Positions 1 to 12,475 of a stretch of 64,000 nt of DNA are shown piece after piece. A model generated the notes under the pieces. It was not told the DNA's origin. It did not search any database and worked only from the letters and a program-made list of their open reading frames with translations. A program made the translations under genes and the position numbers. The first letter of the stretch is position 1, and the number at the start of each line of letters is the position of its first letter. Source of the stretch: Triatoma infestans (lineage: Eukaryota > Arthropoda > Insecta > Hemiptera > Reduviidae); the NCBI GenBank assembly GCA_011037195.1, contig JAAEAF010014509.1, forward strand, positions 91,549 to 155,548. The letters run 5' to 3'.

Positions 1-3000
1 AACGCTCTGATGAACATAACTCATTCAACCCGCCGTCAACCAATAGATCACTGGAAGGATAAGAGACCATCAACAGGTATGAGAAAGGAAGGGCAACAGA
101 AGAGTTATGTCAACAGGTAGATGATTACCGGATAGAAGGCAATGCCACCAATGGCCGCCAACACAGTCAACCCTTGGAGTTGGTGTTGGTAGAGAGAGAG
201 AGTTGTTTCCAAACACAACAGGTTGTGTGCCGCCGCTCCACCTCCACCTACACTACTGTTCTCTGTTGTCTATATCTTTACTACACTTATTACATATTCT
301 TTTTACCTTTAACACTGACACCATTGCAAGAGACCTGTTGTACGCCAATTGATCACTCCACAGTCTTCTCTTTGTTCTTCTTCTTTACTATGGCCGTCAC
401 ACACTAACCCCCTCCGCCCTACGTGCCATGGAATTCCTTTTCCAATCTAGAGTCTTGTTCAATTATTTGAGAAGAAACTTTTTTTTCTTGAACAATCTTA
501 TTACAAAGATAAGACAAGGAAATGTTCACCATTTTCTCAGCAGTGCAACTCTTTGTGCAATATCTAGGTATGCAACATATTTCCAGATAACTGAATTGCA
601 AACTAAGGCAATCTAAATGAAATTTTGTTTATTCTAAATGAAATTGTGTTCTAATGAAAGATTTTTACAGAAATGAAGGTTTCTGTAAAAATTCTGTTTG
701 TACAAAATAAGCCCCCACACAAATGGCGACTACCTTGAATTTTATTAAGCGCTACAGAAAGCTCCGTCTGGCATACCAACGCATAAGTTGACATCCTGTA
801 GGGGAAAATAGATTAGCTAGTTTTACAGGGTCTCAGTGTACCTATATGTATCCAGCGTAAATACCCTTGCGACATTGCACTAAACTCACACATAACAGTA
901 CAAGAACAATAGGATCACTGCAGGTTTAATTGACCCATGCACAAATCATGCCCAAGTCAGAAATCGTTGAACTATTCACAAAAGGAACTTTTGTGCAAGT
1001 TGTTAAACCCACAGAAGTAGAAGTAGAATTACTACTCAATAACTAATGTTAATCCAGCAAATGTGAGATGCATTTGATGTTTGGGGGGTAGCGTGAGAAC
1101 TGTATTGACATCCAGTGTCTTTTTTGGCACTCTGGAATCTACAGCATCTTTACTACAGTTTGTAGAACTCTGCGACTACAATATTTATTTTCTAACGATT
1201 ATATTTGTTTATTTAGGGTGGTGGGGAGCGTGACTTCGTTTTAGGAGATTTCAGAACATAACTACATTGTAGACCACCTGATAGAGGCTCTACTAAAAAA
1301 AAAATTGATGTGAAACACTCACACGACTTGCTCTTACTCCTTGCCTTGTTAATACAATTACATATATATAAAATGATAAATATATCAAATATTACTCATT
1401 TGTTCTAACATATAATATAGAGGAGATGATGGGGGGAGGAGAGGACAACTCCCAGCAGTAAGCGTTTACACACTGTGCACCAGAGTAGCGCGCAATAGCT
1501 TAAACGAACTCCGCATTTGAAATTTAACGCTACAAATACCATACAACTATCAAAAAATTTTTTTAATTGATTCAAATCAGTAGGTTTATGTGTGTGCATT
1601 CTCAGTTTAAAGAAAATCGCATTTCAGTTCATGAGTTTTGACGAAATTTGCCTTATTCTAACAAGAAATGCGGTCATGGTAATATTTAAGCGGATATAAA
1701 GTTTGACTACCGAAGTATTTTTACTCACTCTAGCGCCCTCTAAATATTTTTAGTAACAACTATTGAATGGTAGAGGTAAGTTAGGGGAGGTTAAGCCAAA
1801 GTAATTGACACTATCCATATTGGAGAGCTTAATCCAACTTGAACTATATTTTAGTCATTATTTCAGCTTTCAATGATATTAATTATCGCTAAGTGAACTT
1901 ATTAAAAGAGATTTATCAGTTTTTGCTTTGGCCAAATTTTGATAAATGAACTGTTGATCCAGAATTTAAAAATAAACTACTAATGTAAAAAAAAAACATC
2001 AAAGGAACCGATCATTTGCGAACTTTACCCAATCAAATTAAATGTGAAACGAATAAGATATAGATTTATAAATCAACAAAACATTAAATCCATTTTATCA
2101 ATTAAATTAATTTTTATTTTTTTTATTTATTATTATTAAATAAAATAAATAAATAAACCAGGTGGTCCATTTGGAAGATTAGATCGTTTGAAAATGGAAA
2201 ACTCGCTCACGGAGAGTAGGGGAACTACCAACAGAGATTAACCAGAATATCTGATTTTGTTTTCCTCACTGGGTTTTTCTTTTTTTACCTTTTGGATGTT
2301 GAGTTCTCTCCTTTCATACAAAGAAAGGTTCCAAACCTCTTTCTTTTTTTTTGTATTCGTTAGTTTCAGAAACTGAAAAAAGGAACGGACCAAAACCAGA
2401 ATGAAAGCAAACACAACCCCAGAGAGAGGTTATGAGAGAGAGAGAGAGAGAGAGAGAGGCAAATATTGTCCAACCACACAAAACTCACTCAAACTCCATA
2501 TAATTTTCAGGTTCACACAAAAGAAATGGTAGAAAAAAAGGAAAAGAAAGGTAGAGGGAAGAAAGAAACCTGCTCACTGCGCGCTACCGCTCCTCCCTCC
2601 CTCCAATAATGGGGAAGGCTAATAACAATATAACTATGTTGGTAGTACTGTAAAAATAATAATATCAAAAAAGAGAAAAGAAGGATTTTGAAGTAGTATT
2701 GGGCGCGGGAAGCGGAGGTCAGCTACAAAACTTATACACAGAGTGTAATCAATTATCCTAAGTGGTGATTGTCGGAGTCTCGAGCTTCCCTTCCTAAATA
2801 CTCAATACACACATAAATATATATATATAGAAAGGTGTGTTATGGTGCTGCTCCTAGCGGCCGACGATCGTATTCACCCCAAAATTGATATAGTACTACG
2901 CAAGTATTATTCCTTTATTTTCCTCCTACATTTTCCTCCAATGTTTTCCTTTACCCCTGAAAAAAATCTATGCTCAGCGAGTATAGGGCTGAAATTAATT

Positions 3001-3740
3001 AGTAAAACCATTAAAGGAGAAAACTGGTTTGGGTGAGGGCAACTCCTCCCCCTTCAAGCGGCTAGTACACCTGTCCTATTCTACCAGAGAGGAGTGAAGC
3101 TCTTTCTTTGATTACTCCGTTTCCAACTTACCATATTCAGCAATTGCAAACTCCTCCTGCTATATCGCTGTGGGAGGCCGAGTGAATAGAAAAAATAAAA
3201 TAAAAGAAGGGGCGTGCAGAATCATTTATCACAATTATTTTAGCAAGCGCTCAGTTTGCTGCTTCATAAAGTCTTGTCCTATATCCATCATCACCACACA
3301 CACCAACCATATTCACACGTGGCCAACTGTTGCCATTAAACGACCATAATTTCCGCACAATCATTGTCCTCACTAATGAAACAAAATAGTTTTCTAACTA
3401 AAAACTAAACAAATTATTAAAAGAAAATAAAGCAACCGTCGAATGAAAAGACTTAATTCCTATCTTGTAGGCACTTACCTGTAGGCAATTTTATTTGAAT
3501 TTCACGTAATAAAAAGGAACGTACCGTCGTATTTACGCGATATTAAGACGCAATCCCGTTTTAAAAATTCATTATGTGAAATACCTAAAAAAAAATTCTC
3601 TAATTAAAGGGGAAATTAGTAAAGGAAAGTAAAAATATAATTTTGCAATATATTTCAAATTGATTGTTTTCAAATCGTCAGGCCTTAAAATTATAAAGAG
3701 ATATTTAGACGACAATAGCCAGAGAAAAAAATTCTTTGTT
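1..3740. other. No gene seen
   Basis: AT-rich DNA with scattered short frames and no coding similarity recognised. Around 1305-1345 there is a short R-family end (TGTGAAACACTCACACGACT). Otherwise simple AT tracts and the GA run at 2434. Confidence 0.6.
2434..2458. repeat. (GA)n microsatellite
   Basis: Uninterrupted GA dinucleotides. Confidence 0.95.
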
Positions 3741-3781
3741 GCTCTACGTTTCGGGTAATATTGGTGCCCTTCTTCAGGAGC
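3741..3781 (-). ncRNA. Isolated hammerhead-ribozyme-like motif
   Basis: The minus strand reads GCTC-CTGAAGA-A-GGG...CCC-GAAACGTA-GAGC. Stem I GCTC/GAGC is four perfect pairs, the core CUGAAGA/GAAA is complete, stem III is the palindrome ACGU and the cleavage trinucleotide ends UA. Stem II is only three G-C pairs around an 11-base loop. The sequence outside the core is unrelated to the foldback family, so this is an independent occurrence of the same plan. Confidence 0.45.
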
Positions 3782-4194
3782 TCTGCAGAATTTATTGGAG
3801 AAAATACATTACTATACAGTATTGTATTGAAGAAAAGTTCATAGATTTATAACAAATAAAAGAAAAATTTAAATTAAACAAGTAACAGAACAGACTGAGC
3901 ATAAGATATAAAAAACAGAAGTGACAATTAAGTAAATGAAATGATATTAAAAATGAGAGAAGATAAAGAGGGGAGGGATGGGGGGGGGGGATTTTAAAAT
4001 TTAAGAAGAAAAAAAATGAAAAGGTGGGGGGAATAAGAGAAGTGTTTACGATGAGGCGCGGCAATTTCAAATTTGGAAGAACAAATTACTGGGGAGTGTC
4101 TTTGTTTAGCGCTAAACTAAGTCTTTTTTCTAACGGGTACACTGAGTTGTGATGAAAATGTAATAAATCGCCAATGGCTCTTCATGAACTATTG

Positions 4195-4340
4195 CTCCAA
4201 GGACTTACTTTGTATAGAATTGACTCCTGGTATCCTGGAAGTAGTATGCGATTGTGTCAAATTTTCGAAATAGAACTGGAGCTTCCACCGGAAGTACATG
4301 CTTGGAAGCCCACGAGTATGGAAAAAAAATGTTTTTAGGA
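4195..4340 (-). repeat. R-family fragment
   Basis: Minus-orientation piece with GCGATTGTGTCAAATTTTCG and CACCGGAAGTACATGCTT, matching the end of the R unit that carries ATGTATTTCCGGTGAAAAC. Confidence 0.7.
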
Positions 4341-5039
4341 TTTAAGTTTTAGTGAATAAAATATCTGAAAAACGAAAACTCTTGCCTGATACGATAAGGA
4401 ATCTCGATTACCATGGTTATTAGTCTCCACTTTCTGAGAGATTCAGAATGCACGGCTTTATGTTCTAACTTTATCACATTTAAAACAATCGCCTAATTGT
4501 AATAGCAATGGTTGCAAATATTAATAATAATAATCGATTAAAATGGTTAAACTGATATTAATATACATTTCATATTCCCGAGAAGGAGTAACTGGATTGT
4601 ACACTTCAAGAGAGTTGAACATTTCTGCAAATACCCGAGTAAATAATACACTAGTATTCCCTTTACTACACTGCACAGCTTAACTTTGGAAGGGTCCCTT
4701 TTTTATATTGTTAGTGAGCCAACATTAGAGACTCTATTAAACGTGAACACAGCATAACTAGTTCACAGATTTAGGAAGCCATTTACAAAGCGTCCTGAAA
4801 TTGGTGGGGAACCATAATCAGATTTTCAGAGTTTAGTGCTTTTTAAGAGCCATCCTGGGACTAAGAGATCTTTTGTTGCATCAAAAACGAAAACTCGCAG
4901 GAAGGTCACACTTGGTATTCCGTTTGGTTACCTGTTTAAGTTGGTTACCTGTGTGACATTAGTAAAGGCAAAATCAATCAACCAACATTGATTTTTTGAT
5001 ACTGATTTTTTTAGTCGTTTGTAAACGGATTTAGCTCTG

Positions 5040-5152
5040 TGAAGTCTGTGTGACCATCACACGTTATTAAAGACATCCTAATGATGGGCGAACGCCCGAA
5101 ACCAGTTCATGCCTACAAAATGAAATAAAGATGCTGTCACGGAAAAAATCTC
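5040..5152 (+). mobile_element. Decayed single arm of the hammerhead foldback family
   Basis: Matches the arm sequence, with GCTCTGTG, GGGCGAACGCCCGAAACC and ACAAAATGAA. The core is CTAATGA, with a key G replaced by A, so it is degenerate. Boundaries are approximate. Confidence 0.65.
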
Positions 5153-5159
5153 TGATGAA

Positions 5160-6490
5160 TGAAAGTCAGAAGAATGATAAAATCCAACTTACCACATCAC
5201 AAATGTGTTTTATGAAGGCAGCAAACTGTTTATTCCAGTGAGAAGAAAGCAGTTTTAGACCTTTCTGATAATAAAACTGAATTAAACAATGATGCAGTTT
5301 TGTAAAAATGAAGAGTTATAGTATAAGTAGTCAGTGGTTGGAAGTTTTACTTGGGTCGATGCAATGTCAGCGGTTGTATTGTTTACTTCTCTATAGGTGA
5401 TGGCGGGATAAATAAATAAATAAAAAACTGTAGGGCAGGTAATATCAACATAGACAGAACAATGGCATTCAATTCAATAAACAGACGGGAAGGAAGAAAT
5501 GTACGTGATTGTCTCTTCCATTCACTCTTTCCCTCTCGCAAAGTAGCTCTACGAGTAAAGTAGCAAAGTAGCTGTACTAAAAGTAGCAAACTGACTGAAT
5601 AGTATTTTAATAAAAGTAATTAAAGCGAAAAATGAAAGTTGTCTTCTCAGACAGATGAAAATTGAAAACAAACAAGGTAAAGCGTATAAAGAAGTGAAGA
5701 ATGAATTAAACGATTCGTACCTAGTTATACATATAAAAGCCAGACAAGGTGGATGTGGTATAAGGAGCGATTTATAACTAGTTTCTTTTTTCCCCTAAAC
5801 ATAATAAAAAAATTATATCATTCAAAACTAGAAGACCAGACGAAGACAACTCGTGCTGACATTAAGGGTGGGGAGAGAATAGGAAGGAAGGTCGGCTGTC
5901 TCATCTATTTATGTAACAGCCAAACATCACTTCTTTTATTATTAAACTCTAAAAACAAAGAGCTAAACGATTAAATATGGTAAAATATTCAAATTATATT
6001 GATTGAAGAGATCTCTGAACAATTATTATCAATGTGTAAATATTAGCACCATTTATTAACCGGATTAATGGATTTCACAAAAATTTGGTAAAAAAACACT
6101 CAAGCAATATTTTCTCTTACTGTAATACACAACAGTTCTGATAGTAATTGTTAAAAAAAAGAATGTTTACTACGTTTCCTTAACGCTACTACCAGGCGAC
6201 GGAACAGAAATGGCTTCAATATATATGGAAAGATCACGTGTATTCAAATATCCAACAGCTTCACAAAAATAAATTTTTCCAAGTACACAAAGGTTAAGGA
6301 AAATCTTCGGAGCTATTTTTTCGAACAAAACTGCAAAAGCTCACTTTTGGTTAACCGATTTTCTTCGAATTGATTGCTATTAAAACATATTTAATTATCC
6401 ACCGAATTATATAATAAAGAAAATCTTATTTTTTTTGGAAATTGTATTTTTGATGGCCGGCAGGAATGCTAAAAAAAATAAACAAGTTTG
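5160..6490. other. No gene seen
   Basis: AT-rich DNA. A weak plus-strand R fragment lies around 6290-6410 (CACTTTTGGTTAACCGATTT). The frames at 5383-5589 and 5753-5974 show no motif. Confidence 0.55.
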
Positions 6491-6491
6491 A

Positions 6492-7419
6492 AATAAAAGT
6501 GATAAGTGGCTAAGTTTACAGGAAGTATGAGGACTATAAGGAGCCGTTGCAGAAATTTTCGAGATAAAGGTGATATGTGGCTAAGTTTACAGGAAGTATG
6601 AGGACTATAAGGAACCGTTGCAGCCATTTTCGAGATAAAGGTGATATGTGGCTAAGTTTACAGGAAGTATGAGGACTATAAGGAGCCGTTGCAGAAATTT
6701 TCGAGATAAAGGTGATATGTGGCTAAGTTTACAGGAAGTATGAGGACTATAAGGAGCCGTTGCAGCCATTTTCGAGATAAAGGTGATATGTGGCTAAGTT
6801 TACAGGAAGTATGAGGACTATAAGGAGCCGTTGCAGCCATTTTCGAGATAAAGGTGATATGTGGCTAAGTTTACAGGAAGTATGAGGACTATAAGGAGCC
6901 GAAGCAGCCATTTTCGAGATAAAGGTGTATATGTGGCTAAGTGTACAGGAAGTATGAGGCCTATAAGGAGCCGAACAGGCCATTTCTCGAGATAAGGTGA
7001 TTATGTAGGTAAGTTTTACAGGAAGTATGCGGACTATAGGCGCCGAAGCAAGCCATTCGAGAAAAGGTGATATGTGGCTAAGTTTACAGGAAGTATGAGG
7101 ACTATAAGGAGCGTTGTAGACCATTTCCGAGATAAAGGTTGAGTGATATGTGGCTAAGGTTACAGAAGTATGAGGACTAAAGGAGCCGTTGCAGCCATTT
7201 CGAGATAAAGGGATATTGGCTAAGGTTTACAGGAAGTATGAGGACTATAAGGAGCCGTTGGCAGCCAGTTTCGAGATAAAGGTGATATGTGGCTAAGTTT
7301 ACAGGAAATATGAGGACTATAAGGAGCCGTTGCAGCCATTTTCGAGATAAAAGTGATATGTGGCTAAGTTTACAGGAAGTATGAGGACTATAAGGAGCCG
7401 TTGCAGCCATTTTCTAGAT
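6492..7419. repeat. Tandem array, 71-bp unit, about 13 copies
   Basis: The unit contains GTGATATGTGGCTAAGTTTA, CAGGAAGTATGAGGACTAT and AAGGAGCCGTTGCAGCCATT. Starts of CTAAG fall at 6510, 6581, 6652, 6723, 6794 and 6865, an exact 71-bp step. From about 6930 to 7230 the units carry many one-base insertions and deletions, and after 7230 they become regular again. The minus-strand open frames over the array (6747-7124, 7177-7410) are by-products of repetition. Confidence 0.97.
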
Positions 7420-7589
7420 AATTACGAAAAACTAAAAAAAACGCATTTCCTATTGTTGGGTTTTCACTAAACTTTTCTTATCGGATCCAATGGGCGGGTT
7501 GGCAGTTATGTAAAGTAAAGAAATGCCTATTTTCTTTAAGCCGGCTAATTTTTTTTTTAAGCCGGCTTTCAGATGTCCACTACTGATCG

Positions 7590-7757
7590 ATCAGTGTTGT
7601 GGACGAAGGCGGAGAATAAACATACTTTTGCTGTATATCACTCATATTAATACATCAAATAAAATGCAAGGCCAAGTCCGGGAACGAACCCTGTACCACA
7701 ATACATCTCAGCTTTGCGGTCCGCGTCTCTAACCACTCCGCTATCGTGACATCATGA
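7590..7757 (-). mobile_element. tRNA-derived SINE
   Basis: The minus strand reads TAGCGGAGTGGTTAGAGACG (A-box-like) and about 50 bases later GGGTTCGTTCCCGGACTTGG (B-box-like). This is the internal pol III promoter layout of a tRNA-type head. The arms that would form the acceptor stem do not pair, so it is not a functional tRNA gene. An AT-rich body follows toward 7590. Confidence 0.7.
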
Positions 7758-8958
7758 GATGTGAAAGTAGAAAATAACAACCTAGAGCTTCCTTAGAGCA
7801 AATTTTTGAGTTTTGAGATTGTTTGTGCCGTACCCAACAGACCATTTACTGAAAACTTTTTTTTTCTTTCCAACATAAATTTCCAGCGATATCTCAATTT
7901 CGAAAATGAGACATGATCGCAATACTTTCTCTTAAAGCAGTAAGAAAATGTAAATAAATTGAAATAGGCCTTAAAATAAACGCAAAAATAGGGAATAGAA
8001 CTTCTTCAAAGAAAATGGCGGCTACCAGATCAAGTAAGTGAACTTAAGATATACTCGTATATATGTAACCGGCAAAGTATGAATTTCATGGATTCTATAG
8101 AATGCCTGGGCATTTCATATAATACCATGCGTGGTTTATACTCAGATACCAGATTATATTTCTTATGATAAATTTTGTGTATTTGAAAAATATTCCTATT
8201 ATTCATTTGTTAACTTGGGGAAATTCTATTGTAGTGTTTCACTACAATAAATCATGGTGTTGTAACACATATACACACACACACACTATTATAAAAAACT
8301 AGATCTTCCAAAAAGTATTAAGTACATTATTTTCTTCTTTCTTGTTCCATTCCAAATGAGATAAACAACAGAAATCTATTTCAAGTGATAGTAAAGTTTT
8401 ACATAAACCAGAATGTAGTTTTAATATACAAATAAAAACTAACCAGGCACCCCACCATCACTCCCTCTCCTACTGTACACCACACAACAACCCGACAACC
8501 CGCTGAACAAATAACTGGCCAATATCTGGTTTATATAACAATAAATGGCTAAAGTTAAATACTTTGAACTATAAATAGCTTTTGTTCAACTGTGTCTGTT
8601 CACTGTTGTATAAACTAGATTCTAACAGTACGGGAATATTTTCTTCTCTACTTGTAGATCAAAAGATCCAACACTTGAAGAAAAAAATGCGTGACGTTGG
8701 CTTGGATAAATGAAAAGTACTTGACAGACTGGTGTACAATAAACTGACCAATCTTGTTATCTTGAATCTAAAAATATATCTAAATATATCTAATATTGAA
8801 ACACTCACACGACTTTTGTTTAGATAGTTAATACAGTTTGTAGCAAGTTAATATACCAAGATTAAAGAAAATCATAAAAAACTAGTTGTTGTGGTTGGGT
8901 CCGCAGAGCTGGAAAGCATCAGTGGTATTTTCCGTGATAGCCTGCTTCTTTTTGTGGT

Positions 8959-8996
8959 CATCGACCGGTTTCCGGCGTGCGCCCATCTTCAGGATG
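8959..8996 (-). ncRNA. Hammerhead-ribozyme-like motif (core intact, stem II weakened)
   Basis: On the minus strand it reads CATC-CTGAAGA, a GC hairpin, then GAAACCGGTC-GATG. This matches the hammerhead plan: stem I CATC/GATG, core CUGANGA, stem II, core GAAA, palindromic stem III ACCGGU and a UC cleavage site. One extra T lies between the core and stem II, and the closing base of stem II is changed (G instead of C), so activity is doubtful. The stem III palindrome would favour dimeric folding, as described for small hammerheads of Penelope-like elements and retrozymes. Confidence 0.5.
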
Positions 8997-9093
8997 CGTT
9001 TTTCATACAGTGTGACAACACAGACTTGCACAAAGCGTGTTTAAACTAAATTTGCTCTGTGCAAGTCTGTGTTGTCATACTGTCTGAAAAACG

Positions 9094-9131
9094 CATCCTG
9101 AAGATGGGCGCACGCCCAAAACCGGTCGATG
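9094..9131 (+). ncRNA. Hammerhead-like motif, core mutated
   Basis: Plus-strand partner of 8959-8996 in the second arm. CTGAAGA and the CATC/GATG stem are kept, but the GAAA box reads AAAA (first G lost). This should inactivate it. Confidence 0.4.
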
Positions 9132-9189
9132 ACCACAAAATGAAGCAGGATACCGCGGAAAATGTCTCTGATGCATAAAAAACTAATTT

Positions 9190-9310
9190 GTAAAGTTTCA
9201 CTTCCGGTTAATCAATTCTCTTTAAATTTGGAATTCTGCAAAACATTTAATTAATATACCTTAATATTGTATATACGTGATAGAATCATACTATGCATTG
9301 AAGTGGCATA
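9190..9310 (+). repeat. R-family fragment
   Basis: Contains TCACTTCCGGTTAATC, TTTAAATTTGGAATTCTGCA and ACATTTAATTA, the start of the R unit. Confidence 0.65.
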
Positions 9311-9521
9311 TTAAATGAAAGATTGAGTAGCTCTATTCTCCCACAAACAATTTTTTTCCAAAAAGTTTTCTAGTGACAAGTGACAGACATTCTCATATAT
9401 GTAAATACTGTATCAAGTTTTTTTTAAGTTTCTTGCTCTCTCTCTCTCTCCCCTCTCACCCCTTCTACTCTTTTAAAACGAGAAATTTATTTTATAAATT
9501 AAAAATGTCGGTAGTGTCTCT

Positions 9522-9671
9522 TTTACAAGTCCATGTTATCACACTGTTTTGAGAAAACATTCTGATGATTGGCGAACGCCCGAAACCGGTCGATGACCAC
9601 AAAAAGAAGCAGGCTATCACGGAAAATACCACTGATGCTTTCCAGCTTTGAGGACCCAAGCACAACAACTG
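9522..9671 (+). mobile_element. Single-arm copy of the hammerhead foldback family
   Basis: About 150 bp matching one arm of 8885-9173 and 22077-22439, from the region matching GTGCAAGTC to the terminal GCACAACAAC. The minus-strand open frame across it is incidental. I saw no clear target-site duplication. Confidence 0.7.
9558..9595 (+). ncRNA. Hammerhead-like motif with canonical CTGATGA core
   Basis: CATT-CTGATGA, hairpin GGCG/CGCC, then CGAAACCGGTC-GATG. Core residues match the hammerhead consensus, including CUGAUGA and the UC site. Stem I is CATT/GATG with one G-T wobble. As in the other copies, there are unpaired T residues between the core and stem II. Confidence 0.5.
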
Positions 9672-9679
9672 CATTAATT

Positions 9680-12470
9680 TCGTTTAGATAATAATAAAAT
9701 GTTTATTGTTTGGTTCAACAAATTAATTATTGTAGTTAACACTTGAAAAGTAACAATATCATTATTTTATGAGCACTGCTTTTTGCTATGTGTAAATACA
9801 AAATTCCCGCTTCATTCTAAAGTTCCCGTTAGAATAGAGGGGCTTTTTAAGGATATTTTATAATAAATTTTTCTTTTAAATATATTTGCGAGACATTCTT
9901 TTTTAAAAAGAATTTTATAAATAATAGTCCGGAATAGGGCGACTAATATATCTAGGTATGTATACTAAGACAAAATATGAACCAGGTTTAAAAGTCTCGT
10001 ATCGAGAATATGGCAGAAAACACCTCTTTAATAAATGTACATTTCTGTACGATTGTATGATAAATTAAAAGTTGACCTTTCAATTTTATTTGTTACTTCA
10101 TTTATGAGATATTCCATGTTAATTTTTAGATTTATTTCAATAAAATCGGCAAAATTTATCTATTTTTACTAACTTTTCCTTTTTAAAAACTATTTTAAAG
10201 CCCGGCATGCCAGCAACTCGATAACTTTGAACTCGATTAACTTTTGGCACGCCAACAAAAAAACTTCACCACCACTGTACTAAGATAAATCTTTCTCCAA
10301 CTGTCATCACAACAGCCTGCTATATCTTTATCGTCAGCTGGTCTCTTACAAATAATACCAGCATCACAACAACGCAATCCACATACAAAGGCCCAACTTT
10401 ATTAATTATTTAGTACAACAATAAAATTATAATCTTGATACGGCTAAATAAAGTGGATGATGCCGCCATGTACCAAATCTCCTCTTCTAATCATTTTTGT
10501 TCTAAATTCCAAAACAATATTATGATAAAACGGATGATACCCTTTCAAATTAAGATTTAGTAACCACAGTTGTTCCAAACTTGTAAACTTTTTAATTAAA
10601 TAGAATATGGTTATCAAAATCTGATTTGAAGCAATCATTCTTGATAAGGGTAGTTTGTAATACGAAATAATAGAGATAGTAAAATGTATGCTTACACAAT
10701 AGTTTAGTATCTAACTAAATATTTATTAGTATTAAAGATTTTAAAGAAATATACGGCCCACGGCTTGTTTTTATAAATTTTAATTTTATTGCAAAAATAA
10801 AAAAAATACTTGATGCCCATGGTGAAACACAATGTTGAATCGTTATTTACACTGGAGGTAGCTCTTAAACACAATGTTTTTTGTTACTGATTGTCCGTTC
10901 AATTAGTCTTATCACAACTAGTAATAAATCTATTTTTTTTTTTCTAGTATAATTTCTATCGTAAACGTCTATTTAACAGCATCAACCATCTCAAAATTAA
11001 AAATGACCATACGAAAAAAGATTATTAGTTTTTACTTTCTCTTTATGTATGATACCTTTATCTTAGTCGTACGATACCTCAAACTTGGTATGTTTAATTA
11101 CTAACGTCGCTTCTTACTCGAATCAAAATTCATTGAGCTCTTTTCCATGATTTTCTCGAACAAAGGACTACAACGAATATGAATATTAAATTTTGCGTAT
11201 TGAGTAGATATAAAATGGGAACCAATTACACTTGCCCTTCATCTAGTTTAAAACTAAAATATTGTTTGCATCGAAAATTTAGCAGTTCCATAGGCTTTGC
11301 GGTGGAAGATGGTGGATTCAATTCAGGAAATCTTCCGCCCCTGCCCGGTATTCTAGCTTAGAAACATGAGGCAATACAAATCGTGACTCTTCCAACTTTC
11401 AAATACTCAGTCTGGGATGTAATGGATTGCGGTGGTGTCTCTTGCATGCAGCAAAATCTTAAGGCACCGCCCTCTGCTACGTCACTCACTAAGTCACATG
11501 AGGCATAACGTATCTCCCTACCACAAGTTTTCAACAAACCTCCTAATGATGAGCCTACCTATCACTCTAGCATATCGGGAGGAGAAGCAGAGGAAGTTCA
11601 GAATCATATATGATCCATTCCAAGGTAAGTCCATTAAACACAAAATTAATGTTTTTTAAATACACGAATTTTTTAAATTTTGTATTTATTATGTTTGATC
11701 ATAAACGTTTATAAAATAATTGAAATATGCCTCTCTTCCCAAATCTGGAATAAATCCTTTAACAAGTAAATAGAATATTATTTATTTCATAAGAATTTAT
11801 AAAAATATGAAAACTTCTAAAAATGGACCCAATCACATTGGCTTCAGAACAGCCCATTAAACCCAAGCTATATTGAACTATAAGGAAGTTTAACATTCAG
11901 TCTTGTACACACTACCATCTAGAACAACATCATCACCAACCCTCTGTCAGCTAACTAACTCTGTCATCTCACCCTTTCTATATCTATAGTGTCGGGGCCT
12001 TGGAGCGCTCGTTTATTCATATCATATGTTCAATTAGCCTGCTTTTTCTACTCTTCAACTTTTCCACCCCGCAAAACTATACTACTATAGAAACATACAA
12101 GAAACTAAGTGTAATAACACTACTACTAAAAATGCAGTTAGTGCGTCTGGAATTATCAAAGCCTAAGAGTCCCATTCATTCACTCAATTTGGTAAAAACT
12201 GACAACAAATTATTTCCATACATCAAACTACCCACGTACATAAATACATCGTACATATACACATACGAAAAGATCTATTGCAAAGCTGCCATCTCAACAA
12301 ATTTTGGTGCGGCACACACCCATACGACCCCTCTCTGTACCCCTTAATTGTGTTAATACAATTTTCTTTAAACTTGAAAGTTTTACACACACTGCTCGGT
12401 AATAAATAAATAAGTGGTGGTGGAGGGGGTAATTGATGTTAGCACTATATAGCAGTAGTGTCACAGCCAG
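9680..12470. other. No gene seen
   Basis: AT-rich, low-complexity stretches. The frames at 11179-11361, 11432-11659 and 12000-12347 show no recognisable domain, and the last starts from a non-ATG codon. Confidence 0.55.
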
Positions 12471-12475
12471 AATCC

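Larger units (their letters stand above)
8885..9173. mobile_element. Foldback retroposon with hammerhead-like cores, 12-bp TSD
   Basis: Two inverted arms (about 8916-9036 and 9054-9173) with a spacer of roughly 20 bases. The left arm has an extra outer segment. The word CATAAAAAACTA is directly repeated at both edges (8873-8884 and 9174-9185, the first base possibly shared). A duplication of this length is typical of target-primed retrotransposition, not of a cut-and-paste MITE. Each arm contains a CTGAAGA...GAAA(A)CCGGTC motif. The same family occurs at 22077-22439, and single arms occur near 5040 and 9522. Confidence 0.8.

Noticed and set aside
6747..7410. Two minus-strand repetitive proteins (125 and 77 codons)
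   Set aside because: They are read-through translations of the 71-bp tandem array. The unit is not a multiple of three, so the frame changes each copy.
7650..7757. tRNA gene on the minus strand
   Set aside because: A and B boxes are recognisable but the acceptor arms do not pair, so a SINE head is the better reading.
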